A stretch of 64,000 nucleotides of DNA. It comes from Ulota crispa. Its lineage: Eukaryota > Streptophyta > Bryopsida > Orthotrichales > Orthotrichaceae. This document shows positions 39,205 through 49,301 of the stretch, one piece after another. The stretch lies in assembly GCA_963920765.1 (NCBI GenBank), contig OY987243.1, forward strand, positions 19,773,419 through 19,837,418, written 5' to 3'. A program made the translations under genes and the position numbers. The notes under the pieces were generated by a model. That model made no database searches. It was not told where the DNA came from and saw nothing but the letters and a program-made list of their open reading frames with translations. The first letter of the stretch is position 1; the number at the start of each line of letters is the position of its first letter.

Positions 39205-40465
39205 TGCCTGAATAGAAATTCCAAAAGCCCCAAAGTTTTAATCTTCGTTAACAAGGTAAGATTTCGCGAATTTGATACTTTACCAGTCACTGGTCTGGGA
39301 CTACTGGTACTGTATTCTGTATACTGGTCCTCAATTCTGGAGCTTTGTGCACATGAATGCCGCCATTTTGGCGCACTACGCTGGGCCAGTTAACAGGCCT
39401 GACCTCACACCATTTTATATTAAGTGTGACTGACAACATCCACATTATGATATTACTAGCAATCAAGTTCAAGCTGAAGGCAAATCGCGTGCATGATCAA
39501 TGACAATGCGTGAACATGTCGGCTAAATTCTCAGTTTCACAACTGTAAGTTACCCAAAAAACAGACGATTTTGGAACTTGTCATCAAACATCTGAGAAGC
39601 TGCAATTCATAATCGGAACTCACAATTTTCCCAATCGGTTGAAAAATTTATGGTGATTTACAGGCCTACTCGAGTGCAGTCCTCGATCGCGGAGAACTCA
39701 TGAATGCGCATACATCACATCAAATCATCTCTACATGGGATAAGTTACGTGCAGCTCTGTATCTGAACTTTTCAACCTTGAAGAAACATCATGCACGCAC
39801 AAAGCACATCGGCCTTGCCCAAGACCACAGCTTCTCTTCATGTCAAATTCCACCCATCGAGCAACACGAGCTTCAAAAGAAACCTCCTCTTTTGCCACAG
39901 CTTCATAGAAAAATCTTACCTCATACTCCTTTCCGAACATATCATACAAAACCTTCGCAAATGGACATCGACAGCTCTTCCAGTGTAAGGATCACTGATC
40001 ATGTAAATCATCCGCAACTTCTTCTTCTGCATTTTTTCATTCCAACTCCACAAGATCACCTTTTTAATAATGAAAGGATCCGAAAGAGTTGATACGGCAC
40101 CCAGCTTGGAACTTCAAAAGGGTGAGCTGTAAATATATACATACGAACTCTTTTAGCCACGGCCGGACCGACAACGTACTGACAACGGAGCCCTTTCAGG
40201 TTGCTAGCAAAATTGTAGAGCAGAGCACTAACTTACACCCTAATCAGTCTAACTTAATACCTGGTTACATGGTCTGAAAAGGATGAGGCAAGGAAGAGAG
40301 TTTACTATCCACATTTTTCTTCAATGGCGACGTTACCGTTGCTCGCGACGTTGGTGCAGTCCATCTGCAACACTTCGCCCATGTCGAGAGCAGTCTGCTT
40401 GTATTTCTACCTCGTTTAATCGCAGTTGCAACTATCTCGTGTTGCAGATTTCTTCTTCTTTCCAC
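39205..40465 (-). pseudogene. Truncated duplicate of the 3' part of the lectin-TIR locus
   Basis: This segment aligns by eye in the same orientation with 44424-46320. The minus strand keeps coding-like blocks: KYKQTALDMGEVLQMDC near 40,420-40,370 (main locus: NYKQAALSIGIVLQIDC), VPSWVPYQLFRILSLLK near 40,120-40,070, and KEEVSFEARVARWVEFDMKR near 39,890-39,830 (main locus: KEEISFQARFPQWVEFNMKR). The differences are mostly conservative, suggesting the blocks were translated when duplicated. One-base indels break the frames and no lectin or TIR sequence precedes it, because homology stops near 40,465. It retains an uninterrupted TTAA (40064-40067) where the main locus has a MITE. Confidence 0.65.
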
Positions 40466-40492
40466 GTCGTTTAGCTGTGAACCTGTGGCACT

Positions 40493-40563
40493 ATGTGGTT
40501 GCCCTAATGTGGTTGCCCTAATGTGGTTGCCCTAATGTGGTTGCCCTAATATGTTGCCCTAAT
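40493..40563. repeat. Minisatellite, 14-bp unit, about five copies
   Basis: The unit GTGGTTGCCCTAAT repeats four times exactly from 40495 to 40550, followed by a shorter variant (ATGTTGCCCTAAT). It begins about 30 bp beyond the point where the duplicate of the lectin-TIR locus breaks off. Confidence 0.9.
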
Positions 40564-41015
40564 TCCTCGTTGTATTTACCTTGTAGTCGTCCGAATCGGT
40601 TAGCACAACCGGATAAACATGTTGTCATGTAGTTTTCGGAAAAATAAAGAAGTTTGGATTTTAATTTTTTAAACAATTGTGCATTCTTCAGAGTTGTGAT
40701 ATGCAGTATATCTTAATTGCGACTGGCAAATGCTGTGCAGAGCTTTTCAAATTGCAGGGTTGGACTGCAGGTTGTTCTTTTTCTTTCTGGAGAGCGGTCA
40801 TCTTTTTGGGATGAGTTGGTTTAGTCACTCGTGGGTGTAGGGTTATTCATGTTGGGCAATTGGCATTGGCGATTTAACCCATCCAGGAGTGCAACATCTC
40901 ACGGCAATGAAGATTGATCTCCTTATGGAAAGAGAGAGCGACATATTTTGCAAGTTATTAGACTTTTCATGTTTTGTTTGTATGAATTGATATTTGGGTA
41001 AGACTTCATGCTAAG

Positions 41016-41366
41016 ATGATTGTCATATTATCAAAATTAATCCGAACCGTTACGGCATGCCGCAAGAAATTTAAGACCTTTTTTGATGCATACAAAGAGG
41101 ATAAAATTGCAAATGGGATTTCAAACAACAATCGGCAAGAGAACAAATTCTATGAAGCAATAGACAAACGGTATCATAAATCCAGGCAAGTCATGAAGCA
41201 CGTCTCTGCTACAACCACAGATCAATTTCAGACCAACTCCTTTCTGGATGTAGAAAGTGCACCAACATCAACTATTGTTTTTACACCATCATCAAAAGGT
41301 AAGTCAACCATTCATGATAGGACTATTGACATATTTGAAAAATGGCAAAAACTAGCACATTTTTGA
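41016..41366 (+). pseudogene. Myb/SANT-like protein fragment, probably Harbinger-associated
   Basis: A 116-codon frame with CRKKFKTFFDAYKEDK and KFYEAIDKRYHKSRQVMKHV resembles the helix-rich DNA-binding accessory protein that accompanies PIF/Harbinger transposases. The first helix and the tryptophans of a full domain are missing, so it is a fragment. A transposase relic lies less than 1 kb away on the opposite strand, an arrangement typical of such elements. Family assignment is tentative. Confidence 0.5.
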
Positions 41367-41800
41367 TGAAGTTTTTGAAAGAATGTTAGAAATGATATAT
41401 TACCAAGTTGATTGTTTAATCAATAAGCTCTAGAGTACTATCCGCTGCTCTTCATTTAGGCTACAATGCTCAAATTGAATGTTTGCATTTTTAGCCAAGT
41501 GACTTTTGTAAAATGTCACCACTTGCAAAAGATGAAATTCGGGTTGCTTGAGCCAACATGTTATTCATTTTGTCTTGCCATTCCTTTATTGTTTCTTCAC
41601 TTCCTAAATTGTCCTCATTCTCTACCTTTTCTTCTTTTCTTGATTATGATTAGGGTTTCTTCACTTTTTGAATTTTTCTTTTGCAGATTCTTCATTTGTC
41701 TCAATGATGATTTAATGAATGAAACATATCTATTTGTTGCAAATTTTCTAGTGACATGTTAACTTTGGCTTGTAGCTCTTATTTTGCTTCTTTGGCTCCA
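41367..41800. other. Spacer between the Harbinger-related fragments
   Basis: AT-rich. The 98-codon frame at 41466-41762 is Phe/Leu-rich without domain signals and probably incidental. Confidence 0.35.
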
Positions 41801-42400
41801 TCTATAGAAAATTCATCATTCTCTAAAATGCAGAGGTTGTGAAGACATAGGGAGGCTGTGACAATATCAAGCACATTTTGAGGTGGCATATTAATTTGCT
41901 TTAGTAATATACGCCATCTCCCTTTCAAAATCTCTAAAGCCCTTTCTATAACCATATGTGTGCTTGATTGGATGAAGTTCCAATGTGCTTTACTTCTAAG
42001 TAATCCCTCTCTTACCTCTTTGAATGGAAACTAAAACCAAAGCCTCAAGGATATGCAGCATCAACAATAAAAAAACACTTGTTATGGTTTTCTTCCCAAT
42101 TTTAGATTTTTGAAATAAGGCCCAATTGTGAATCCGGCCAGCCCAACCAAAATCATAGTCTCAAAATCTACATTCTGCATCTACAACCCCTTGTAGTAAA
42201 CATGAGTAATATCCTTTCTGGCAATAATATGCTGTAGGTTCATAAGAAGGTGCTAAAATAGGGTTATAACTACCATCTTTGGCCCCTAAAATATATGAAA
42301 TGTCATGGAATGCCTCAAAACCCTTTGTTACTTGTTTCATCCAAAGAAAACTAGGATTCTCTTAAAAACTAATGGTCTCAAATGAATTTTAATGGCCTCA
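41801..42400 (-). pseudogene. PIF/Harbinger transposase (DDE_Tnp_4 type), decayed
   Basis: The minus strand contains, in order and across several stops, KGYYSCLLQGVVDAECRF, DYDFGWAGRIHNWALFQ, a block ending FERRWRILLKQINMPP, and QNVLDIVTASLCLHNLCI. These match the conserved second half of HARBI1-like nucleases of plants (family forms: YYS.N.QAVVD, GW.GS.HD, FG.LK.RWRIL, ..V..CCILHN.C). The catalytic Asp of the GWAGRIH(D) block reads Asn here and in-frame stops are present, so it is inactive. Confidence 0.75.
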
Positions 42401-43051
42401 CAACATTGCTTTACAATGATAGAAGTTGTATTCAAACCTATGCAAATAAATCACCAACCATTTGAAAAGAATTGCCATTTTTTACACGGGAAAGAATTAT
42501 TGCAATCCTTTGCTCCAAATTAAAACTTTTTTTGAAATTTGTATCTTCTTTCTTCAAAACAGATCCTAAAAGAGTACATGAATACTAAAAAAAATAGATG
42601 TACTCACTCTCATGCGCTTTTGAAATTTTCCATGTGAAAAAGATCATATAAGCATTTGCTTCAAAAAACCTCCACATCTTTCAAATTGCCAACATATCCT
42701 TTGAGAATTCACCCTCCATCCTTGGGCAATAAAAATTGCCATCATCATCATTTGGGCATTTTGCTAAAAAAAATTGCAAGTTTTTGCAATGCCAATATGC
42801 CCACAATGGTATACTTCATAACCATGAAAATTGAAAGTAGAACAAGAGTGTGCTCTTTGTTGCATTCCATGATTAGTGAAGGTGAGAGGAAGATTTCAGA
42901 AATTGAAAGGATTCATGTAATCATGTAGGAATATAGATGGGTAGAGATTTGGCAAATGTTATGGGGTTGGCCTTTGGACTTGGCCTTTGGAGGCTTCACA
43001 CGATGGCCACTCAAGTTGAGAGGCCACATAAATTTATTGCCAAGAGTTTAA
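42401..43051. other. Intergenic DNA, possibly Harbinger flank
   Basis: No confident feature. The 90-codon frame at 42656-42928 has no recognisable domain. Confidence 0.35.
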
Positions 43052-43323
43052 TAGAACGCCATATTAGGTAAAGTGGGCAAAAGAGCACATTTTGGAACTT
43101 CTGAAGATTTCCTGAAGGTTTGAGATGATCACCTCAAACCAAGCTCTAGTGTTTTTTTGGCACACGTGTCCTCACTTGAGAGGAGAAATTTGAGAGGGAA
43201 AAAATTATAGTGGTTTAGATTGAATATAATACCTTTGAATTTGGTTTAAGGTAGCTTTTTGGGTTTAAGGTGGAGTACAAAATGGTACCTCCGTTTTTCC
43301 CAATTTACCTAATATGGCGTTAT
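43052..43323. mobile_element. MITE with AACGCCATATTAGGTAAA ends
   Basis: The left AACGCCATATTAGGTAAA is inverted at the right (TTTACCTAATATGGCGTT). Inner bases next to the ends (GTGGGCAAAAGAG / CGTTTTTCCCA) resemble the element at 13314-13572. About 270 bp, non-coding. Confidence 0.7.
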
Positions 43324-44005
43324 AGCCTTTCAACTTGGCCTTTGGAGGCTTCACACTATACCACTCAAGTTGAGAGGCCATAGAAATTTATTGCCAAGAG
43401 TTTGGCCTTTGGACTTGACCTTTGGAGGCTTCACACTAAGAGGGTGCCAAAGCATTTACATACAATATTTTATTAATTTTTATCAGCCCATTTTGTTGGC
43501 CTCTCATCAAAGTTTGGCCACTCAATCCCACGGCCTCTCGACTTGGCTGGTCATAGTGTGAAGCCGCCCTAAGTTATCAAGCATGGTCACATTGTTGCTA
43601 TGTATGTCAAAATTTTCTTTAGCAACAAAATCTTAAAAATAATTCCCAAAAGTTGAAATATCCATTTAGCCAGCCATAAATAGCTTATCTTATCTATGGC
43701 TAGCCTAGATTTTAGATTTAAAATGTATCACTTGTGTACATGTGAGCGGCATTAGGTTCTTGAGTGAGATTGGGTATGTCTACCTCAATGATCAAGGAGA
43801 ACCGGTGGTTAATATATTGTCAGCTAGTTGAAACTACCAGATAAAAAACTGGCCATTTTTCTCCAAAATCTAATTATAGAATATTATAGTATATTTGTAG
43901 AAGTTTCACAAGAAATAACCGGTCCATGCTTGTAAAAATCCGGTTGAAATTGGGAAATGTCAAATTTTAGTTGGTGAAGTTGAAATTTCTCCCTGACCCT
44001 TGGTC
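43324..44005. repeat. Low-order repeats of a TGGCCTTTGGAGGCTTCACAC block
   Basis: TTTGGCCTTTGGACTTG, CTTTGGAGGCTTCACAC and CTCAAGTTGAGAGGCCA recur around 42970-43440, on both sides of the element at 43052, with an inverted relative near 43530-43570. They look like partial copies of one repeat family. No gene is evident. Confidence 0.5.
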
Positions 44006-44323
44006 TAAGGTAAGAACACCCATAAGCATTAGTGTCCCCATAACCATCACCTCTAAAATCTTGAAAAATCTGTAGAAGTAAATAGATGTAATTACAAGGA
44101 TGTACAACATGTGAACATGAAATCTTAATGTTGTTTATGGGTACAATGACAGTTTGCTCTTTAAAAATTTACCACTTATTCTTGTAGTATCCAAATAATA
44201 CATTCAAAAATACAAAGTTATTATTTTTCTATTGCTAACAAGATCCTATAATTTGCCAGTTGTTTATTAATAGTCATCATGTTCAAAACCCTTAAACTAA
44301 CGCTTATGGGTGTTCCTACCTTA
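44006..44323. mobile_element. MITE, TAAGGTAGGAGCACCC family, copy 2
   Basis: The ends TAAGGTAAGAACACCCATAAGC and GCTTATGGGTGTTCCTACCTTA are inverted repeats. The interior aligns throughout by eye with 14257-14574 in the same orientation. Non-coding. Confidence 0.85.
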
Positions 44324-44423
44324 CCATACCCTCCATCATACTTTTATAATGCCATAAAGTAGAATTCTATATTAGCGGCCAATATTCCGTCTTACCCAAA
44401 CAGGAGAAGGGGAAATCTAAAGT

Positions 44424-46429
44424 AAATGCTTGAATAGGAATGCCAATAGACCCATGTTGTCATATTCGTGGATCAAATGGCAAGCTTTCAGAATTTCGGG
44501 ACTATTGAAGTCACCAGTCTGTGACTTCACATCTGATCCAGTCCTCGATTCTAGAGGGCTATGCATGCACTTAAATGCCACCATTGTAGAGTGCTCTGGA
44601 CTCACTGGGCCAACTCAACACATATGACTACACAGATCTACAGGAGTGCATTCCTCAATCATGAAAAATTCAAGGATGCACAAAGATCAGGTCAAGTCAT
44701 CCCTACATGAGATGGGTTAATAAGCGCTCTCGCATCGGAACCTCTCAGTCTCGAGAAAATGTCGTACACTCACAAAACACATCTGCTTTGCCCAAGATCA
44801 CAGCTTCTCTTCATGTTAAATTCTACCCATTGAGGAAAACGAGCTTGGAAAGAAATCTCCTCTTTGCCACAGCTTCTTCATACAGAGTCATGCCGGATAC
44901 TCCTTTCCGGACAAATGGTACGAAACCTTCGCAATGGACATCGACGGTTCTTGCAGTGTAAGGATGTACCGGTCATTCGAATCATCCACAAATTCTTCTT
45001 CAATCACTGCATTTCATCAGTCCAACTTCGACATAGTCATCATTTTAACCCCTAAATCCCTGGGGCCTTTATTTTGTCAAAAGATACTCAAAATTGTCAT
45101 TTCTATTGCAAAGAGTAAACAAATCTGAAAATTGGTCTTTTTGCATATCTAACCATAGGATCTTGTACTAAAGTAGTATGAGAATGTGGGAACAAAAATT
45201 CAAAAACTTTGACCACACAGATTGCAAGATATATGCATTCAAAGTGTAAAAAACAGACTTTATTGCACCTTGCATGACTAGACTATTTGACTTTGAACTT
45301 TTTTAACCTAAAATTTTTGCACCACAAAGTTTTGAGGTTTATTTTTGTATAGTGGGAAATTGAGTTGAGAATCTTTGGAAAAAAATCAAAACAAAAAATA
45401 GTTAATTTTCATTCTTAAAAAAAACATTAGGTAGAAGAAGGTATGAGATTGAACAAAAACTTAAATTGTTAATAACCTTGCAATGGAATTGAAACTCAAT
45501 AATCCCAATGGTGAAATTGTTCTAGCAAGCAAACTTCATCCTCTCCAACAATTTTTTTGAAAAATAGTTAAACTTGCATTCAAAAATGAAGTTTATAAGT
45601 TATTTTTTCAAGAAGATGCTTGAACTACCCAAAAAACAAGATTGTCCATAACTTTCTCATAACTAGTCCAAATGGAATGGATCAAAGCTTCAGATGTAGA
45701 CAAAACTATAACCTATGAGAAAAAAAAACAAAAATTAAAAAAGTTCAAGTTTTTGTGAATTTTTTTGCTGCCCAATTTGCATAAATTTTTGCTTATATGG
45801 GCATAACTTTTGCTTTTGGGCATTGATTGGAATATAAATCATATTCTCCAAAAGCTAATGTATTTTCCTATCTTCAAAAAAAATTCAAAAAATCAGAACA
45901 AAAATTGAGAAGGTAGGTACCTGCCCAAAATCCCATTTGTCCCCCGAGAAGACACTCAGGGATTTAGGGGTTAATAATGAAAGACTCCAAACGAGGTAAT
46001 AAAGCACCCAGCTTGGAATATCCAGGGGTTAAGCCTTTCAATGCGATTTTACCCAAAAGCGTAAAAAGGTCTGAGAGGTTCTAATAACGTACCCCGTTCG
46101 CTTTGAGAGCAAATTGTAGAATGGACTTAGCCCTAATCACTCAAAACGGGATACGTGATCCGATTACGACTCGATAAGGAATATTGCTGTTCATCTTTTA
46201 CTGAGGTGACGATGTTAGTGTTCCCCGCAATCGCGCTGGTGCAGTCGATTTGCAAAACGATTCCAATGCTGAGAGCAGCCTGCTTGTAGTTCTCTGTCAT
46301 CCGACGTCGTGTACAGAGAAAGCTATCTCCGGCAGCTTCATCCGGTTGAAAAACAATCACCATGTCATCGCACCCCTTTGAGCTGGTGTCCTGTGACATT
46401 TTTGAATGCAGGCGGGCATGGCCCACCAA
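44424..46429 (-). other. Conserved coding-like tail of the lectin-TIR locus
   Basis: Beyond the TIR exon the minus strand holds blocks conserved in the duplicate at 39.2-40.5 kb. First, 46429-46133 is open in a frame one base off the TIR frame and contains DDMVIVFQPDEAAGDSF and NYKQAALSIGIVLQIDC. Adding one T to a five-T run (46432-46428) would join it to the TIR exon. Next, IPSWVLYYLVWSLSLL ends at about 45975, where the 930-bp MITE interrupts the block. Then KEEISFQARFPQWVEFNMKR lies near 44,860-44,800. I do not recognise these domains. They may be further exons, or relics if the gene now ends at the TIR stop. Confidence 0.5.
45045..45974. mobile_element. TTAA-flanked MITE (piggyBac-like), 0.9-kb subfamily, copy 2
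   Basis: The left end TTAACCCCTAAATCCCTGG and the right end CAGGGATTTAGGGGTTAA form a 16-bp inverted repeat, with TTAA at 45045-45048 and 45971-45974. It is an inverted homologue of 26827-27744. The duplicated genomic segment at 40.06 kb reads straight through a single TTAA at the same place, which dates the insertion after the duplication and fixes the element's limits. Non-coding. Confidence 0.95.
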
Positions 46430-48921
46430 AAATCTGACTTCCAGCTCCTCTCTTTGCGCAGAATCGTGTCAACTGCTTCACATACTCTATTTGCGTATTC
46501 TTGGTCGTGATCGCGTCTTAATGCGACGTATGGAACCCCTCTTTGTGTGCAAAGATATCTCACTGCAGCTGTACACCTTTCGATTGTGAGTGGGCGCGTG
46601 CCCCTATTCATTGCATCCCAATGATTTTCCCAAGTGTTTGCTTCCAGATGCGCCTTTACATCGTCAGGCGTGAGCTCGTAGAACAGGGGTAACACTCGAA
46701 TTCTTCCGTTCAACGCAGGCTGGGTCTGTTGTGCTTCCACAAAAGCGATCAGCTCTGTCATGGGCCACTTCCTCTCAAAGAAGTCCTTGGTGACGACCAC
46801 GATCCCCACGTCAAATCTCGCTAATTCTCTACCGATGTCATCCGCAAAACCCAAGCCCATTTCGCAATTTTTTTGATCGAAAAAGATTTTGACACGAAAC
46901 CTGAACTTGGACCAGCGCCTTCTTGTCATCATATCATTCAGCCAAATTGGAAAGTTTTTCAGTGATCCATCTGGACCACCTGTGTGTGAGATAAAAACTC
47001 GAAAAGGTCGTCTCAAACCGACCCACCGACAAAGCGAACAGGGTATGCAAGCCACGGCCACCAAAACTCCGATGGAAACTCCGAAAGTTATCCATAGCTT
47101 CTTTTTACCCCGCCCACCCGCTGGCGGTGCAGCTGGAGGAGCAATGGGTGGGATGAAAGGTGGAGGATTGAAAGGATTAGGAGGATTGACCGGTGGAGGA
47201 CTGATTTCAAGTGGAGAAGGACTGCTGCGGGGCGAAGGAGTCGGTGGTACAGGTGAAGGTGGCGGAGGAGCTTTTGCTGGACCTGCTTTTAATGATGACA
47301 AACACAACAATTTCCAACATGTCACATATTTGAACATTTTGTAGCTACGAAAATTATCCCAACAACACGCTGAATGATCACAGGGCATCACAAATGTAAG
47401 CATTTCACTCCTTCCTGAGATTCATTGCACGTTGATGCACTCCAGTTATTTACCATTGATATCGAAACCCAGTAAGTTATAGTCTATCATTCTGCTCTTA
47501 TCTAGACCTGGTTCAACGATATGTCCTACTGTGGGAAGTCAAAGATTTAGCACTCACTGAGGGCCTGAGTGTACATACACAATCACTAAACACGTTCACG
47601 TATTATTCATGACCATCATTAAGGTATAGTTAGGTGCTACAAGAACACCTTTTAACCACTGAAGGGCCCTTGAGCTCTAGAGATACGGTACCAAATACGG
47701 TCGCAACCAATATTCAGAAGTTTGAATTAGTTGGAAATTAAGTGTTACAACCATACATATTGAAGGATTGGACAATGGTGGGTGCATATTTTTTTTTGAA
47801 AAATCCTCATAGCAGCTCAAATACGGCTTTACATACGGCCACAGATGCCGATGGGCCGTTCAGGGGTTAACCACACCATAAATTTCAGATGCTACAGGGA
47901 TGGGGCTAGGTGGAATCATACCAGGTGGAGGTGCTTGAGGTCCAGGGCTCGGCGGTGAAGGATAGCTTATATCTGGAGGTGGAGACGGTGCAGCTGGCGG
48001 AGCCGCTTGGTTAATATAAATAGGTGGGGCAGGAACACCATCGTTGCTATAGCTCCATGCGAAAACAGCCGGGTCATCTATATACGTGCCAGTTGAGAAT
48101 CCGATGTACATGCTCTCCTTCAAGTACGACAAATCGACCAACAATTGCGATCCTTGTGGCTTGTCAGGTTTGGCTTGCCCGTAGTACCCAGAGTAGATAT
48201 CCATAGCAGAGGTGGCTCCAGTATACTCGATCCAGATTTGCTGGTATTGGACTGTACTTTCCGAGGCTAGGATAAAGTCCGGCTTGATCAAATGAGACGA
48301 AATCATGCTTGCTAAATTAACTCCAATATGATTGTCGTTGGGATCACCAAACATTGTGTCATTGTGAGTGTCCAATTCCACAGCAAAGGTGTAGTTGTCA
48401 GATTCATAGTTCTTTGTTGTATCCGAGGTATCCGTGGTTATAACTCCCATGTAGCCTGCAGATCCTCCAATAGTAACATTGTCAGGAACTATGATGAAGG
48501 CTAGACCAGGACCATTAATGCCTGAAAACGAAGCCCGCATTTGATAGATGAATGAGGTACTGAAAGATTTGACTGCCGTGGCCCCAGGATCTTTCATTTG
48601 CACTGCGCTTGGATGCAAAAATCGACCAGCGTCGGTGATCGCACCATAGGAGAAACATCGAGAATCGGGGTCAAAAATCCAGCTGCTATCTCCTACTATA
48701 TATACATCCGTTTCGCTGAAGCCACTGTTCGCAAACGTGATAGCTCCGACGCCGCAGTTACAAGGCAAGGTCAGAATAAGTGCCAGCACACCCAAACAAA
48801 ACTCCTGAGCCCCTGCTGCTTGGACGCTGGATCTTCTTGACAATTTGCCCTTGGAAGGGGTTTCGGATCTCGATCTCCTTGTTTCCGCGTGGACTTGCTG
48901 ATAGGAATCTTGCAAGGCCAT
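46357..48921 (-). CDS. Lectin-TIR receptor-like protein: legume lectin, proline-rich stalk, TM helix, TIR
   Basis: Two exons (48921-47922 and 47282-46357) joined at CTG|GTATGA...AAAGCAG|GT keep the frame (both phase 1) and give 641 residues. Order: polar N-terminus, hydrophobic signal or anchor (41-56), legume-lectin domain (about 62-292), proline-rich stalk (about 297-388), basic GRGKKK, TM helix (396-414), TIR domain (about 426-560). The lectin metal site has concanavalin A spacing (E182, D184, D188, D193, H198), but the usual sugar-binding Asp is P138 (GPGLAF). Three NxS/T sites occur. TIR landmarks are FRVFISHTGGPDG, KIFFDQ, VGIVVVTKDFF and KWPMTEL. By analogy with lectin receptor kinases it should sense ligands outside and signal through TIR inside. 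An alternative phase-1 donor lies at TATG|GTGTGG; upstream exons and a different end remain possible. Confidence 0.75.
47652..47870. mobile_element. TTAA-flanked MITE, 0.2-kb subfamily, inside the lectin-TIR intron
   Basis: The ends TTAACCACTGAAGGGCCC and GGGCCGTTCAGGGGTTAA are inverted repeats with TTAA on both sides. The body aligns with 59918-60129 (GATACGGTACCAAATAC, ATTCAGAAGTTTGAATTAG, ACATATTGAAGG, GGTGGGTGCAT). It lies between lectin and TIR exons. Its right end supplies the last codons and stop met if the intron is retained. Confidence 0.9.
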
Positions 48922-49301
48922 GAAGTCCACGGTGAAGACCTGCCTCAGTCTACAGATGGAAAAAGGTCCAAGATATGGTCTTCGTAATACCTACTACACC
49001 ATAGCGGATGTTGAGATTCGGAAGTAAACACGTTCAGATTCCCCTCATGAAATCCACAATAGGACCTGTTAAGCGGAAGAGCCCAGCATGGCTACCACAT
49101 GCGCATGTAGCTTGTGCAAAAGTCTCTGCAGACCATGCCGAGTTTAAGTTACTGAATGCCTGCATGCATCATTAACCCAGCTTCTCTTATCAGTGCATTT
49201 TCCACACCTATTCAAGGGTAAGCTTCAGGGGAAGACTGTTCATTATTTCTGACATTGTTTCGTACTGAGAATCACCTAGTACCCACAGTCGATAACACCT
49301 A
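48922..49301. promoter_or_regulatory. Upstream region of the lectin-TIR gene
   Basis: The minus-strand frame stays open for some codons 5' of the ATG at 48921, and a possible acceptor (TGAGGCAG|GTC) lies just upstream. A further 5' exon is therefore possible. No clear TATA box was found. Confidence 0.35.

Noticed and set aside
46889..47344. 151-codon Gly-rich plus-strand frame
   Set aside because: It is the antisense of the proline-rich stalk, TM helix and TIR start of the lectin-TIR gene; proline codons read as glycine on the other strand.
48922..48930. Start of the lectin frame at a GTG codon (48930)
   Set aside because: GTG is not a usual plant initiation codon; the first in-frame ATG is at 48921. 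An upstream spliced exon remains possible.
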